DNA of 30,173 nucleotides from Pararhizobium_B sp051960215. GTDB lineage: Bacteria > Pseudomonadota > Alphaproteobacteria > Rhizobiales > Rhizobiaceae. The translations under genes and the position numbers were made by a program. Shown piece after piece: positions 5,378 through 13,064 of this stretch (position 1 is its first letter; every line of letters starts with the position of its first letter). The stretch covers positions 1 through 30,173 of the forward strand of contig JBQCEN010000126.1 of assembly GCA_051960215.1 (NCBI GenBank), read 5' to 3'. Under the pieces are notes generated by a model. That model saw only the letters and a program-made list of their open reading frames with translations. It was not told where the DNA came from and did not search any database.

Positions 5378-7166
5378 TGACCTTGCCACACGCTACGCCT
5401 GCGATGTGCTGGATGGGAAGGTCGTAGCTGGGGAGCTGGTTGTCGCCGCGTGCCGGCGCCATCTGCGCGATCTCGACAGCGGCTCGGCGCGCGGCCTGAG
5501 CTTCGACGTGGACAAGGCCAAGCGGGCCTGCGGGTTCTTCCCGGCCGTGCTGACGGTGACGGAAGGCGCGGCGGAGGGGCAGCCGTTCAACCTCTTGCCA
5601 TGGCATGGCTTCGGAGCCGCCTCGCTCTTCGGCTGGCGCCGGTCGGACGGCCTGCGTCGATTCCGCATGGCCTGGTTTGAGACGGGCAAGGGGCAGGCGA
5701 AGTCGCCGTTTATGGCAGGCACCGGCCTCTACATGATGGGCTTCGCCGGCAAGCAGCGATCCGAGGTCTATGCGATCGCCGGCGACAAGGACCAGGCGAA
5801 CGTCCTCTTCAAGGACGGCGTCAACATGTGCCGGGCAACGATCCCCGATTGCGACGAGGGCGACAGCCTTGAGGCGCGCGGGACGGTCGTCATCCGCGGC
5901 ACCGGCGATAACGCGTGGAAGATTGAGCACCCGGAGACCAGCTCGAAGTTCCAGTCGATGGCCTCGGTCGATTCGATCTCGGGTCCTCGACCCTATGCGG
6001 TGCTCGCCGACGAGATCCACGAGTTCAAGACGGCCTACGCGTTGCAGATCTGGAAGGCCGCGATCGACAAGATGAGCGGTGATCCGCTCATGCTCCTCGG
6101 CACGAACACGCCAGCGGTTAACCAGATCGTCGGCACCGAGTATTCCGAGCTGTTTCAGAAGGTGGTCACCGGTCAGGCCGAGGACGACACGCTGTTCGGC
6201 TTCATCGCCCGCGTGGACGAGAAGGACCGCGAGACGGTCTTCGACAACGAGGCCTGTTGGCAGAAGGCGTTGCCGGCGCTTGGCATCACCTATCCAGTCG
6301 ACAACGTCAGGAAGCGGGTGAACACGGCACGGCTGATGCTGTCGGAGGCCTTGTCGACGAAGCGCCTATACTTCGGCATCCCGGTCGGCACGGAGGGCTT
6401 TTGGACGACGCAGGAAGCCTGGGAAAGCTGCCAGGGCGTCGTTGACGAAGAGGCGATGGTGGGGGCGCCGTGCTGGCTGGGGCTCGACCTGTCGAAGAAG
6501 AACGACCTGACGGCGCTGTCGGCGTGCTGGCGGAAGGAAGGCAAGCTCTTCGTGAAGACCTGGTACTTCACGACGCGCGCCGGCATCCACGACCGCAGCC
6601 GCGACGACAATGCACCGTACGACCAATGGGCGGAGAAGGGGCTGATCGAGGCTGTCCCGGGGGCCACGATCGACTACGAGTTTGTCGGCGCAAAGGTGAA
6701 GGCGCTGGTCGATAGGCACGATGTCCGCTTCCTCGCCTTCGACCCTGCGAAGATCGGCGACTTCATCGACGCCTGCGACCGGATCAACTTCCCGGTCTGG
6801 CGCTTCGAAGGAGACGATGAACCTGCAGGCGACGGCCTGATGATGGTCAGCCACGGGCAGGGGACGCGCGTCGTCTTCCAGGACAGGGCGCTCTGCATGC
6901 CGAAGTCGATCGAGAAACTCGAGGACGCGATCCTCGACGGCAACATCGTCATCGAGGAGAGCCCCGTGACAACGATGTGCGCCGCGAATGCGATCATCGT
7001 GTCCGACCCGACGAACAACCGCGCCTTCGACAAGAAGCGCTCGCGCGGCCGGATCGACGGCATGATCTCGATATCCGAAGCCGTCGGAGCGGCGCACAAC
7101 GAGTTCGAGGCGATGCCTGTCACGTCGCCTTGGGACGATCCTGAATTCTCTCTGGTGGCGCAATGA
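5349..7166 (+). CDS. Terminase large subunit (Terminase_1, ATPase plus nuclease)
   Basis: Start taken at the ATG at 5349, after a GGGAG about 10 bases upstream and overlapping the small subunit; 605 residues, normal for the family. The N-terminal ATPase carries a Walker A-like loop in the EMG-less form ETGKGQAKS (residues 111-119) and a Walker B with DE at 221-222 (YAVLADEIHEF). The C-terminal RNase H-fold nuclease shows WLGLDLSKKNDLT with Asp 380 and later acidic residues in AFDPAKIGDF and RIDGMISISEA. The protein is the motor that pumps DNA into the prohead and cuts the concatemer. Its stop overlaps the portal start (ATGA). Confidence 0.95.
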   Translation: MHISARPAADDLATRYACDVLDGKVVAGELVVAACRRHLRDLDSGSARGLSFDVDKAKRACGFFPAVLTVTEGAAEGQPFNLLPWHGFGAASLFGWRRSDGLRRFRMAWFETGKGQAKSPFMAGTGLYMMGFAGKQRSEVYAIAGDKDQANVLFKDGVNMCRATIPDCDEGDSLEARGTVVIRGTGDNAWKIEHPETSSKFQSMASVDSISGPRPYAVLADEIHEFKTAYALQIWKAAIDKMSGDPLMLLGTNTPAVNQIVGTEYSELFQKVVTGQAEDDTLFGFIARVDEKDRETVFDNEACWQKALPALGITYPVDNVRKRVNTARLMLSEALSTKRLYFGIPVGTEGFWTTQEAWESCQGVVDEEAMVGAPCWLGLDLSKKNDLTALSACWRKEGKLFVKTWYFTTRAGIHDRSRDDNAPYDQWAEKGLIEAVPGATIDYEFVGAKVKALVDRHDVRFLAFDPAKIGDFIDACDRINFPVWRFEGDDEPAGDGLMMVSHGQGTRVVFQDRALCMPKSIEKLEDAILDGNIVIEESPVTTMCAANAIIVSDPTNNRAFDKKRSRGRIDGMISISEAVGAAHNEFEAMPVTSPWDDPEFSLVAQ

Positions 7167-8413
7167 AGTTCTTCGGACGCAGGAAAGCCGAGACGCGCGG
7201 CGCCACGATAGAGACCGAGACCGTACCCGTCAGTGCCGAGAACTTCCTTGCGTTCTTCGGCGTCAATGCCGCGAACCTGCCGCACGTGACGATCGACACG
7301 GCGCTCCAGGTGCCGGCCGTCGCCGCAGCTGTAGCCTTCCTGTCGCGCACGCTGGCAACGCTCCCGCTTCACGCCTATCGACGGACGAAAAGCGGACCGG
7401 AGCGGATCAGTGGGCGGCTGGAGGTGGTCGTCCATGAGGCGGCGAACCCCACGATGGGATCCTTCAAGTTCCGCCAGTATTTCTGGCAGCAGGTGTTCAC
7501 GGGCGGACGAGGCCTCGCCTGGATCGAGCGGACGCCGCAAGGCATCGCTGCCTTATGGCCGCTCGATCCGGCAAGGACGACGGTCAAGCGCTCGGCATGG
7601 CTCACGACCTACGAAGTCGACGGGAAGGCCTATTCCGCCGAAGACGTGATCGACGTCCCGTTCATGCTGAAGAGCGACCTGCTTTCGCACTACGGGCCGA
7701 TCACGCTCGCCTCAAAGGCGATCCAGCTCGCACTGGCAATGAACGACTACGGTAGCCAGTTCTTTGCCGGCGGCGGTGTTCCTCCTCTTGCCCTTGAAGG
7801 GCCGCTTCCGCAGGGCGCCGAAGCGATGAAGCGGGCGATGGGCGACATTCACCGCGCGATCGACGCGGCGAAGAAGGAGAGCAAGCCGATCTTCCCGATG
7901 CCGCCGGGGCACAAGCTGACGCAGGTCGGCTACGACCCGGCCAAGGGGCAGATGATCGAGGCCCGGCGGTTCCAGGTCGAGGAGATCGCGCGGGCCTATC
8001 AGCTCCCGCCAGTTTTTCTGCAGGACCTCACGCGGGCGACGTTCTCCAACGCGGAACAGCAGGACCTGCATCTCGTCAAGCACCTGATCGGTCAGTGGGC
8101 TCAGGCGCTCGAAGACGAGATGAATCTGAAGATATTCGGCCAGATGAACGGCGGCCGCTACGTGGAGCACAATCTCGACGGCCTGATGCGTGGCGACTTC
8201 AAGAGCCGCATCGACGGTATCGCGCGGGGCATTCAGGCCGGCTTCCTGACCCCGAACGAAGGCCGCCATCTGGAGAACCGCCCAAATCATCCGAACCCCG
8301 CCGCAGATGATCTCTTCATGCAGGGCGCAACGGTGGTGTTGGGCTCGCAGCCAACGAACAACGGAGGGTCGAATGGCGACTCTGGAAATCAGGGCAACGG
8401 TCAAGCCGCCTGA
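7163..8413 (+). CDS. Portal protein (HK97 family)
   Basis: The ATG at 7163 overlaps the terminase stop (ATGA). At 416 residues it has the normal length for HK97-type portals, which form the dodecameric ring at one vertex through which DNA passes. Family features include the early VPAVAAAVAFLSRTLATLPLH, where monomers of the family are typically well conserved, then WQQVFTGGRGLAWIER, the mid-protein helix region NDYGSQFFAGGGVP, and IARAYQLPPVFLQDL with the following TFSNAEQQDLHLV, a strong signature. The C-terminus is Gly/Asn-rich (last 20 residues) and overlaps the protease start by 41 bases in a different frame. Confidence 0.95.
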   Translation: MKFFGRRKAETRGATIETETVPVSAENFLAFFGVNAANLPHVTIDTALQVPAVAAAVAFLSRTLATLPLHAYRRTKSGPERISGRLEVVVHEAANPTMGSFKFRQYFWQQVFTGGRGLAWIERTPQGIAALWPLDPARTTVKRSAWLTTYEVDGKAYSAEDVIDVPFMLKSDLLSHYGPITLASKAIQLALAMNDYGSQFFAGGGVPPLALEGPLPQGAEAMKRAMGDIHRAIDAAKKESKPIFPMPPGHKLTQVGYDPAKGQMIEARRFQVEEIARAYQLPPVFLQDLTRATFSNAEQQDLHLVKHLIGQWAQALEDEMNLKIFGQMNGGRYVEHNLDGLMRGDFKSRIDGIARGIQAGFLTPNEGRHLENRPNHPNPAADDLFMQGATVVLGSQPTNNGGSNGDSGNQGNGQAA

Positions 8414-8972
8414 GCTTCGGGCCGCGGGCGAAGACGGCGCCAAGGTCGCCGTCGGCTATGCGGCGGTCTTCAACCAGAAGACCGACATCGGCGGCTATTT
8501 CTACGAGACGATCGCGCCCGGCGCGTTCTCCGACACGTTGAAGTCGTCGGACGTCCGCGCGCTGATCGACCATGACAGCGGCCGTGTGATCGGTCGCATG
8601 TCCGCCGGCACCCTGCGGCTCAGCGAAGATGATACCGGCCTCTATGTCGAGATCGACCTGCCCGACACGTCGGACGGCCGCGACCTCGCGGTGCAACTGG
8701 AGCGTGGCGACATCACCGGCATGTCGTTCTCGTTCCGTGCAACCCGCGAGGAATGGGATGAGACCGGCGACGTGCCGTCGCGCACGATTCTCGCGGCGGA
8801 GCTGAGGGAAGTGTCGGCCGTGGCCTTCCCGGCCTATACCGACACTTCGATTGCACTTCGGAGCCTCGATGAGGCGCGGAAGGAAGCGCGGCAGCAGAAC
8901 CACGCCGCGGCGTCACGGCGCATCGTTGAGCGCAAGGCCAAGGCCGAACAGCGCTTCCGCCGGATTTCATAG
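8373..8972 (+). CDS. HK97-type prohead protease (peptidase U35)
   Basis: The start at 8373 follows a GGAGGG site; 199 residues. The serine protease triad of the family can be placed at H67 in ALIDHDSG, S118 in TGMSFSF, and Glu 143 or 146 in AELREVSAVAFPAY. The enzyme is packaged into the prohead, removes the N-terminal scaffolding domain of the capsid protein, and then digests itself. The coding region begins inside the portal gene, so the two are translationally linked. The C-terminal 35 residues are basic and helical. The adjacent capsid protein has a matching coiled-coil scaffold domain, which supports this role. Confidence 0.94.
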   Translation: MATLEIRATVKPPELRAAGEDGAKVAVGYAAVFNQKTDIGGYFYETIAPGAFSDTLKSSDVRALIDHDSGRVIGRMSAGTLRLSEDDTGLYVEIDLPDTSDGRDLAVQLERGDITGMSFSFRATREEWDETGDVPSRTILAAELREVSAVAFPAYTDTSIALRSLDEARKEARQQNHAAASRRIVERKAKAEQRFRRIS

Positions 8973-9029
8973 GTTTCACCCGGCACCCGCCGGAGGGCAT
9001 GGCAAGCATCCCGCTTCCTGCCATTAGCC

Positions 9030-9054
9030 GCCTGCCCGACACGATCGGGCGGGC
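9030..9054 (+). promoter_or_regulatory. Hairpin in the leader of the major capsid gene
   Basis: A ten-base stem (GCCTGCCCGA / TCGGGCGGGC, one G-U pair) with a five-base loop lies 29 bases before the capsid ATG. There is no T-run after it, though a short CTTCCC follows. It could stabilise or process the capsid mRNA, or cause partial termination. Confidence 0.55.
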
Positions 9055-9083
9055 TCTTCCCACATGGTCAGATGGAGAAAACG

Positions 9084-10352
9084 ATGACCTTGAAAGAACT
9101 TCAGGAGAAGCGGGAAAAGCTCGTTCACGACGCCCGCGAAGCTCTCGACGAGATCAAGAAGAACACGGACGAGGCCCGGGCGGCCGAACTCGAAACGCGC
9201 CATGACGACATCATGAGCGAGTTCGACAAGATCGAGAAGCAGATCGAGCGCGAAGAGCGCCAGGCCTTGATTGAGGCACGCGCCGAAGAGGCCCGTGCAC
9301 GCAATCGCCCCAACCCCGGGGATGGGGAGACGCGGGGGCGCGACGACGGCGAGACGCCTACCTATCGCGAGGTCTTCTTTCGCTTCCTGTCCCGCGGCGC
9401 TGATCTCAGCGAACTTTCGACCGAAGAGCGTGCCGTTCTCCGCGCCGGTGTCCAGGCGAAGGCCGAGTTCCGCGCCCAGACGGCCGGCACCAACACGGCC
9501 GGCGGTTATACCGTGCCCACGGAACTGTCTAACCAGATCATCCGGTCGATGAAGGCGTGGGGGCCGATGTACGATGAGGACATCTGCACCACCATCAATA
9601 CTGCCTCGGGCAATCCGATCCTGCTACCGACGGTCGACGACACTGCCGTCACGGCCGGAGCACACGCCGAAGGAACGGCGCTTACGGACAACGGCGGCAA
9701 GGACGTGACGTTCGGCCAGAAGCAACTCGAGGCCTACGCCTTCGACACCGAGTTCGTGCGGTTCTCGTGGGAGCTTTCGCAGGATTCCATCTTCAACATG
9801 GAGCAGCTGCTCGGCTCGCTTCTCGGCGAGCGTCTCGGCCGCATCGCGAACCTGCAGCTGACGACGGGGAGCGGAGCGTCGGCGCCACACGGCGTGGTCA
9901 CGGCATCTTCGCTAGGCGTCACGGCGGCAGGCGCTGCGGCGATAGTCTCGGACGAGATCATCGATCTGGTTCACTCCGTCGATCCGGCCTATCGCCAGTC
10001 GCCGAAGGTCCAGTTCATGTTCAACGACATGACGTTGGCCGCAATCCGGAAACTGAAGGACGGCAACGGCAACTATCTGTGGCAGATGGGCGACGTGACG
10101 AAGGGCCAGCCGGGCTCCTTGCTCGGCTATCGCTACTCCGTCAATCAGGCGATGGACGGCATCGCCGCGGCAAAGAAGCCGATGCTCTTCGGCGACTTCG
10201 GCAAGTACTTCGTTCGCAAGGTCGGCAGTCCTGTCATCGGCGTCCTTCGTGAGCGCTTCTGGCCTGATCTCGGTATCGCCGGCCTCATCCGTTTCGACGG
10301 CGAACTTGGCGATACCGCTGCCGTGAAGCACCTCATCACCGCCGCGACCTGA
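9084..10352 (+). CDS. Major capsid protein (HK97 fold)
   Basis: The start is set at the ATG at 9084, five bases after GGAG; an ATG four codons upstream lacks a site. 422 residues. Residues 1-75 are a charged coiled coil rich in Glu, Lys and Arg, the delta or scaffolding domain that the protease removes. A Gly/Asp-rich hinge follows (about 75-92). The HK97-fold shell domain begins around GTNTAGGYTVPTELSNQI (residues 135-152) and includes the E-loop and the A-domain, ending with RFDGELGDTAAVKHL. The exact cleavage site cannot be read from sequence. Hairpins lie before and after the gene, which suits a highly expressed message. Confidence 0.95.
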   Translation: MTLKELQEKREKLVHDAREALDEIKKNTDEARAAELETRHDDIMSEFDKIEKQIEREERQALIEARAEEARARNRPNPGDGETRGRDDGETPTYREVFFRFLSRGADLSELSTEERAVLRAGVQAKAEFRAQTAGTNTAGGYTVPTELSNQIIRSMKAWGPMYDEDICTTINTASGNPILLPTVDDTAVTAGAHAEGTALTDNGGKDVTFGQKQLEAYAFDTEFVRFSWELSQDSIFNMEQLLGSLLGERLGRIANLQLTTGSGASAPHGVVTASSLGVTAAGAAAIVSDEIIDLVHSVDPAYRQSPKVQFMFNDMTLAAIRKLKDGNGNYLWQMGDVTKGQPGSLLGYRYSVNQAMDGIAAAKKPMLFGDFGKYFVRKVGSPVIGVLRERFWPDLGIAGLIRFDGELGDTAAVKHLITAAT

Positions 10353-10353
10353 G

Positions 10354-10404
10354 CTTCGGCTTTGCAAGGCGGGCGCAGCGATGTGCCCGCTCTCAAAACC
10401 GAAG
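10354..10404 (+). promoter_or_regulatory. Nested hairpin after the major capsid gene
   Basis: An outer stem of 11 bases with one mismatch (CTTCGGCTTTG at 10354-10364 with CAAAACCGAAG at 10394-10404) encloses an inner GCGGGC / GCCCGC stem (10369-10374 / 10385-10390). It starts two bases after the capsid stop. The outer arm abuts the AGGAG ribosome binding site of the next gene, so folding could limit its translation. Partial termination is the other option. Confidence 0.6.
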
Positions 10405-10414
10405 GAGACATCCA

Positions 10415-10594
10415 ATGAAAATCAAACTCCTCGTTTCCCGCTCCGGTCCGGCTGGCGCCTTCAATGCCGGCGATGAGATCGACGTCTCCGCCGACGAGGC
10501 CACGCGGATGATTGCGGCGGAGCAGGCCGTGCCGGTCTCCGAACAGAAGATGGAAAAGGCCGTGAAGAGGCCGGCGCCGGAAAAGCGCGGCTGA
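10415..10594 (+). CDS. Small phage protein after capsid, 59 aa
   Basis: A 59-residue product with a strong AGGAG site seven bases before the ATG. It starts with MKIKLLVSRSG and reads F-x-x-GDEIDVSADEATRMIAAEQAVP, then a Lys/Pro-rich tail. This is a single beta-strand/helix motif found in many small proteins encoded near phage capsid and tail genes. A similar small protein, encoded at 13997-14179 after the tail tube gene, shares the outline MK-x-x-VNRSF, G-x-x-LEVSDALGTNILAKGLA. I cannot give a function. Short proteins in this place are sometimes head decoration or connector accessories. The stop is followed two bases later by the next ATG. Confidence 0.7.
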   Translation: MKIKLLVSRSGPAGAFNAGDEIDVSADEATRMIAAEQAVPVSEQKMEKAVKRPAPEKRG

Positions 10595-10596
10595 TC

Positions 10597-11214
10597 ATGT
10601 GGTACCCATCGAAGGTCATCCAGCCTGCTTCCGCCACGCCTGTGTCGGTGCAGGATGCGCAGCGCCAGTGCGGGATCGAAGCGGTCGGCTCAGACGACGA
10701 GGCATTGCTTCAGCGCTTAATCGCCGCCGCGTCTCGGTATGTCGAGCGCTACTGCGGCATTCGACTGATGACGCAGACCGTCGAGGCGAAATGCGATGGT
10801 TTTGAGGATTTCGCCTACGTATCTGAGGCGCCGGTGCAGTCGATCTCGTACATTTCCTATCTCGACCCCGCGGGCGAAGCGCAAACGCTTGATCCGACGG
10901 GCTACGAGCTTCGCAACGACGATCTCGACGTCTCCATCGTTCCCACCTTTGGCAGCCGCTGGCCAGGGACCCGGCCTCGCTCGCGGATCACCGTCACCGC
11001 CGTCGTTGGCTACGACAGCGTCGACGAGCCAATCAGGCAGGCACTCCTCCGCTTGGTGCAGTCGTTCTATCTTTCCGTCGGTGCGGAAGCTTCGCTCATG
11101 TCTGAGACGGTCGATGGCGTCGGAGAACTGCGCTACTCCAGTCCCGTCATCATGCAACAGGCTATCGACGGCGCAGTCGCTTCCTTGCTCTGCAACTATA
11201 GGCGCGGCGTATGA
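10597..11214 (+). CDS. Head-tail connector protein (gp6-like / phiE125 gp8 family)
   Basis: 205 residues. The first half is the helical gp6-like adaptor: PVSVQDAQRQCGIE, DDEALLQRLIAAASRYVERYCGI, then RLMTQTVEAKCDGF. This is the usual signature of connector proteins that bind under the portal. The second half has strands (VQSISYISYLDPAGEAQTL) and a closing helix (IRQALLRLVQSFYLSVG). Proteins with this arrangement are annotated as phiE125 gp8 or HK97 gp6 type. Twelve or more copies form a ring extending the portal channel. It starts two bases after the previous stop and ends overlapping the next start (ATGA), so it is translated by coupling; no separate binding site is evident. Confidence 0.88.
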   Translation: MWYPSKVIQPASATPVSVQDAQRQCGIEAVGSDDEALLQRLIAAASRYVERYCGIRLMTQTVEAKCDGFEDFAYVSEAPVQSISYISYLDPAGEAQTLDPTGYELRNDDLDVSIVPTFGSRWPGTRPRSRITVTAVVGYDSVDEPIRQALLRLVQSFYLSVGAEASLMSETVDGVGELRYSSPVIMQQAIDGAVASLLCNYRRGV

Positions 11215-11561
11215 CACCGGCCCGCCTCCGCGCGCAGTACCGCCGCATGCTCGGCGCCTACGGCGAGACGGTGACGCTGCGACGGACCGTGCCGAACGGC
11301 GCTCCGATCGAGGCGTCGGCGCTCGCCCGCGTGACGGGCTATCAGCCGAACGAACTCGTCAGCGGCATCGAGCAGGGCGACCGCAAGGTGATCCTGCTCG
11401 CCGAGGACGTCGAGACGTCCGGCTTTCCGGTGCCGTTCAAGACGAGCGGCAGCGACAAGATCGTCGCGCGCGGCACGATGCTGAGTATCGAGGCCGTGGA
11501 CGATTCGACGCGTCGCGTCGCTAGCGTCCTCATCGCCTACGAGCTTCGGGTGCGCGGCTGA
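11211..11561 (+). CDS. Head closure / head-tail adaptor protein
   Basis: 116 residues, starting in a four-base overlap with the connector gene. It is rich in beta strands: GETVTLRRTVPNG, ALARVTGYQPNELVSGIEQGDRKVILLAEDV, DKIVARGTMLSIEAVD, and VLIAYELRVRG at the end. This size, position and strand content match head closure proteins (SPP1 gp16-like, phage head-tail adaptor family), which seal the portal after packaging and form the docking surface for the tail. The core GDRKVILLAED strand is typical of the rhizobial and Rhodobacter versions. The stop overlaps the next ATG (TGATG). Confidence 0.82.
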   Translation: MTPARLRAQYRRMLGAYGETVTLRRTVPNGAPIEASALARVTGYQPNELVSGIEQGDRKVILLAEDVETSGFPVPFKTSGSDKIVARGTMLSIEAVDDSTRRVASVLIAYELRVRG

Positions 11562-12232
11562 TGGCTGTCGCGACGAAAATCGATCCGATCGACCGCGACA
11601 TTGCCGTCATCATCGATCAGGACCTGTCGCCGGAAGCGCAGAGCCGGTACCTCGCCGACTTCGCCCGCCAGTCATTCGCGGAGGCGGAGGCGCAGAACCG
11701 CGCTGCGCTCGGCGAGACGCCGCCGCATGAAACCTTCGTCGACGGGAGGAAAGGCGCGCCGATTGAGGCGGTCCGGCCGGATGGTACTATCGTCTTCGAG
11801 TTCGATCTCGTCACCGACGTGCTCGAATGGATCGGCGAGCAGCTGGTGCACGCCTCTCCGGTGCTGACCGGCCGCTATGCCGCCTCGCACATCCTCTTCG
11901 CTGACGACGTCGCCGTAGAGCCTGGACAGAGCGTGCCGGCGGCGGAGGAGTACGCATTCATCAACACGCAGCCTTACGCCCGCAAGATCGAACGCGGCCT
12001 GTCTGCGCAGGCGCCTGACGGCGTCTATCAGGCCGTGGCGGCGGTGGCGGCGAAGCGCTTCGGCAACGTCGCGCGCGTCCGCTTCAGCTACCGGTCGCTC
12101 CGCAGTTCCGATACGCATCTCGAGGAATGGGCAAGCCGCACCAGCTTGACGCGCCCTGGGCGCCGGATGAGCGAGGCAGCGCGTGATGAATGGCTTCGAC
12201 GGCAGCCGGCGGTGATCGTAAGGACGTTCTGA
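11561..12232 (+). CDS. Neck / minor tail protein (HK97 gp10-like)
   Basis: 223 residues, longer than the typical 120-150 for HK97 gp10. The family core appears in the middle: DLVTDVLEWIGEQLVHASPVLTGRYAASH, a pattern of helix then SPVLTG-x-Y. It is followed by EYAFINTQPYARKIERGLSAQAPDGVYQ, where gp10 proteins have the YA-x-x-(I/V)E-x-G motif. The extra N-terminal 70 residues (IIDQDLSPEAQSRYLADFARQ) and the Arg-rich C-terminus are additions. Proteins of this kind sit at the head-tail junction and take part in tail joining. The gene overlaps both neighbours by one base. Confidence 0.8.
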   Translation: MAVATKIDPIDRDIAVIIDQDLSPEAQSRYLADFARQSFAEAEAQNRAALGETPPHETFVDGRKGAPIEAVRPDGTIVFEFDLVTDVLEWIGEQLVHASPVLTGRYAASHILFADDVAVEPGQSVPAAEEYAFINTQPYARKIERGLSAQAPDGVYQAVAAVAAKRFGNVARVRFSYRSLRSSDTHLEEWASRTSLTRPGRRMSEAARDEWLRRQPAVIVRTF

Positions 12233-12639
12233 TGGCAAGCGCTGGTGTCGACATTGCCGTTCGCGCGCGCCTGGCGGCGAACTGGGCGCGCTGCCCGGTG
12301 ATCGACGAGAACGGTGGCGACCGTCCGACGGACGGCTCCCCCTTCCTCGTGATCCAGTATCCATTCTCGACCGCCGAGCCGATGAGCGTCGGCGCGCCGG
12401 GAGCCAACCGGTGGCGGGAAGAGGGCGCAATCCGCTTCGTACTTGAGATGGAGCGCGGCAGCGGCACGGAGACCGGCCGGCAGTGGTGCGCCGAGCTGGC
12501 TGCGCTCTTCCGCGGCAAGGACTTCGACGGCGTCCAGACCTGGGCGCCGACCTCGCCGGTCAGCGACGACGATAACGATAACGGGAATTACTACACCTTC
12601 GCGTTCGTCGTCCCGTACCAGTTCGACATCATCGGGTAA
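12232..12639 (+). CDS. Tail terminator-like protein
   Basis: 135 residues from the ATG at 12232, which overlaps the preceding stop (TGATG). It has the outline of tail terminator/completion proteins (lambda U-like and DUF4128-type). An N-terminal helix with RARLAANWARCPVI is followed by strands FLVIQYPFS, IRFVLEME, a long helix WCAELAALFRGKDFDG, and a final pair TFAFVVPYQFDIIG. Such proteins form a hexameric ring that stops tube growth and joins the tail to the head. Position is as expected, directly before the tail tube gene, except that an antisense gene and two hairpins now separate them by 425 bases. The acidic DDDNDNGNY loop near residue 117 is unusual. Confidence 0.78.
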   Translation: MASAGVDIAVRARLAANWARCPVIDENGGDRPTDGSPFLVIQYPFSTAEPMSVGAPGANRWREEGAIRFVLEMERGSGTETGRQWCAELAALFRGKDFDGVQTWAPTSPVSDDDNDNGNYYTFAFVVPYQFDIIG

Positions 12640-12641
12640 CC

Positions 12642-12659
12642 GGACGGCCGAAGCCGTCC
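12642..12659. terminator. Hairpin after the tail terminator gene
   Basis: A perfect seven-base stem GGACGGC / GCCGTCC encloses a four-base loop. On the minus strand the loop reads TTCG closed by C-G, the extra-stable C(UUCG)G tetraloop. The stem starts three bases after the stop codon of the upstream plus-strand gene and lies downstream of the minus-strand gene at 12706-12918. It lacks a T-run, so termination strength is uncertain. Confidence 0.55.
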
Positions 12660-12705
12660 AGAAAGGATAGGATGATGAATGAAACCCTTATCACCGTAGG
12701 CGCAG

Positions 12706-12918
12706 TCAAGGCGTCTGATCTAAGGGCAGGTTGGGGAAGGCCATTTTATAAAATTGCCGGAACTGCTCTTTTGGTCCGCCTTTTGAGCCGGCTTCGTACG
12801 AATGCCTGACGAGGTCAATAATCTCGTCATTCGTGAAGACGCCCTTGTCTCGAAGCATGATCACTAAGTGAGCCACTAAGTTCATCGTGGCGGCAATGGC
12901 AACGTCATGCTCTACCAT
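12706..12918 (-). CDS. Antisense small gene inside the tail operon, 70 aa (moron candidate)
   Basis: Start taken at the ATG at 12916-12918, five bases after GGAGG; an ATG four codons earlier would overlap that site. The 70-residue product is helical: VAIAATMNLVAHLVIMLRDKG, then VFTNDEIIDLVRHSYEAG, and a shorter third helix. It resembles the N-terminal half of the 4356-4730 product (helix, KGV-(L/F)-(S/T), acidic, helix). It is transcribed against the late operon, between tail terminator and tail tube genes that normally adjoin. A counted 60-base stretch at 12721-12780 is 50% GC, lower than the surrounding structural genes. The gene is bracketed by hairpins at 12642 and 12959. Function unknown. 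Confidence 0.75.
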   Translation of the reverse strand: MVEHDVAIAATMNLVAHLVIMLRDKGVFTNDEIIDLVRHSYEAGSKGGPKEQFRQFYKMAFPNLPLDQTP

Positions 12919-12958
12919 ATCTTCCTCCATTAGTTGAGCCTGATGAAGGAAGCACGCG

Positions 12959-12987
12959 GGCGGTGAGGAGTCTACCTCTTCACCGCC
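12959..12987. terminator. Hairpin between the antisense gene and the tail tube gene
   Basis: A 12-base stem, GGCGGTGAGGAG with CTCTTCACCGCC (one G-U pair), and a five-base loop TCTAC. It is one of the strongest hairpins in the window. Pyrimidine-rich DNA (CCCTCTC) follows on the plus strand, but there is no T-run. It lies between the start of the antisense gene and the tail tube gene leader. Confidence 0.55.
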
Positions 12988-13064
12988 CCCTCTCATGCCT
13001 GTCCTGCCCTTCGGCAAGGCGCGCCGACCTCGGCTGATCCATCCCCACAATCTGGAGACCTCCC

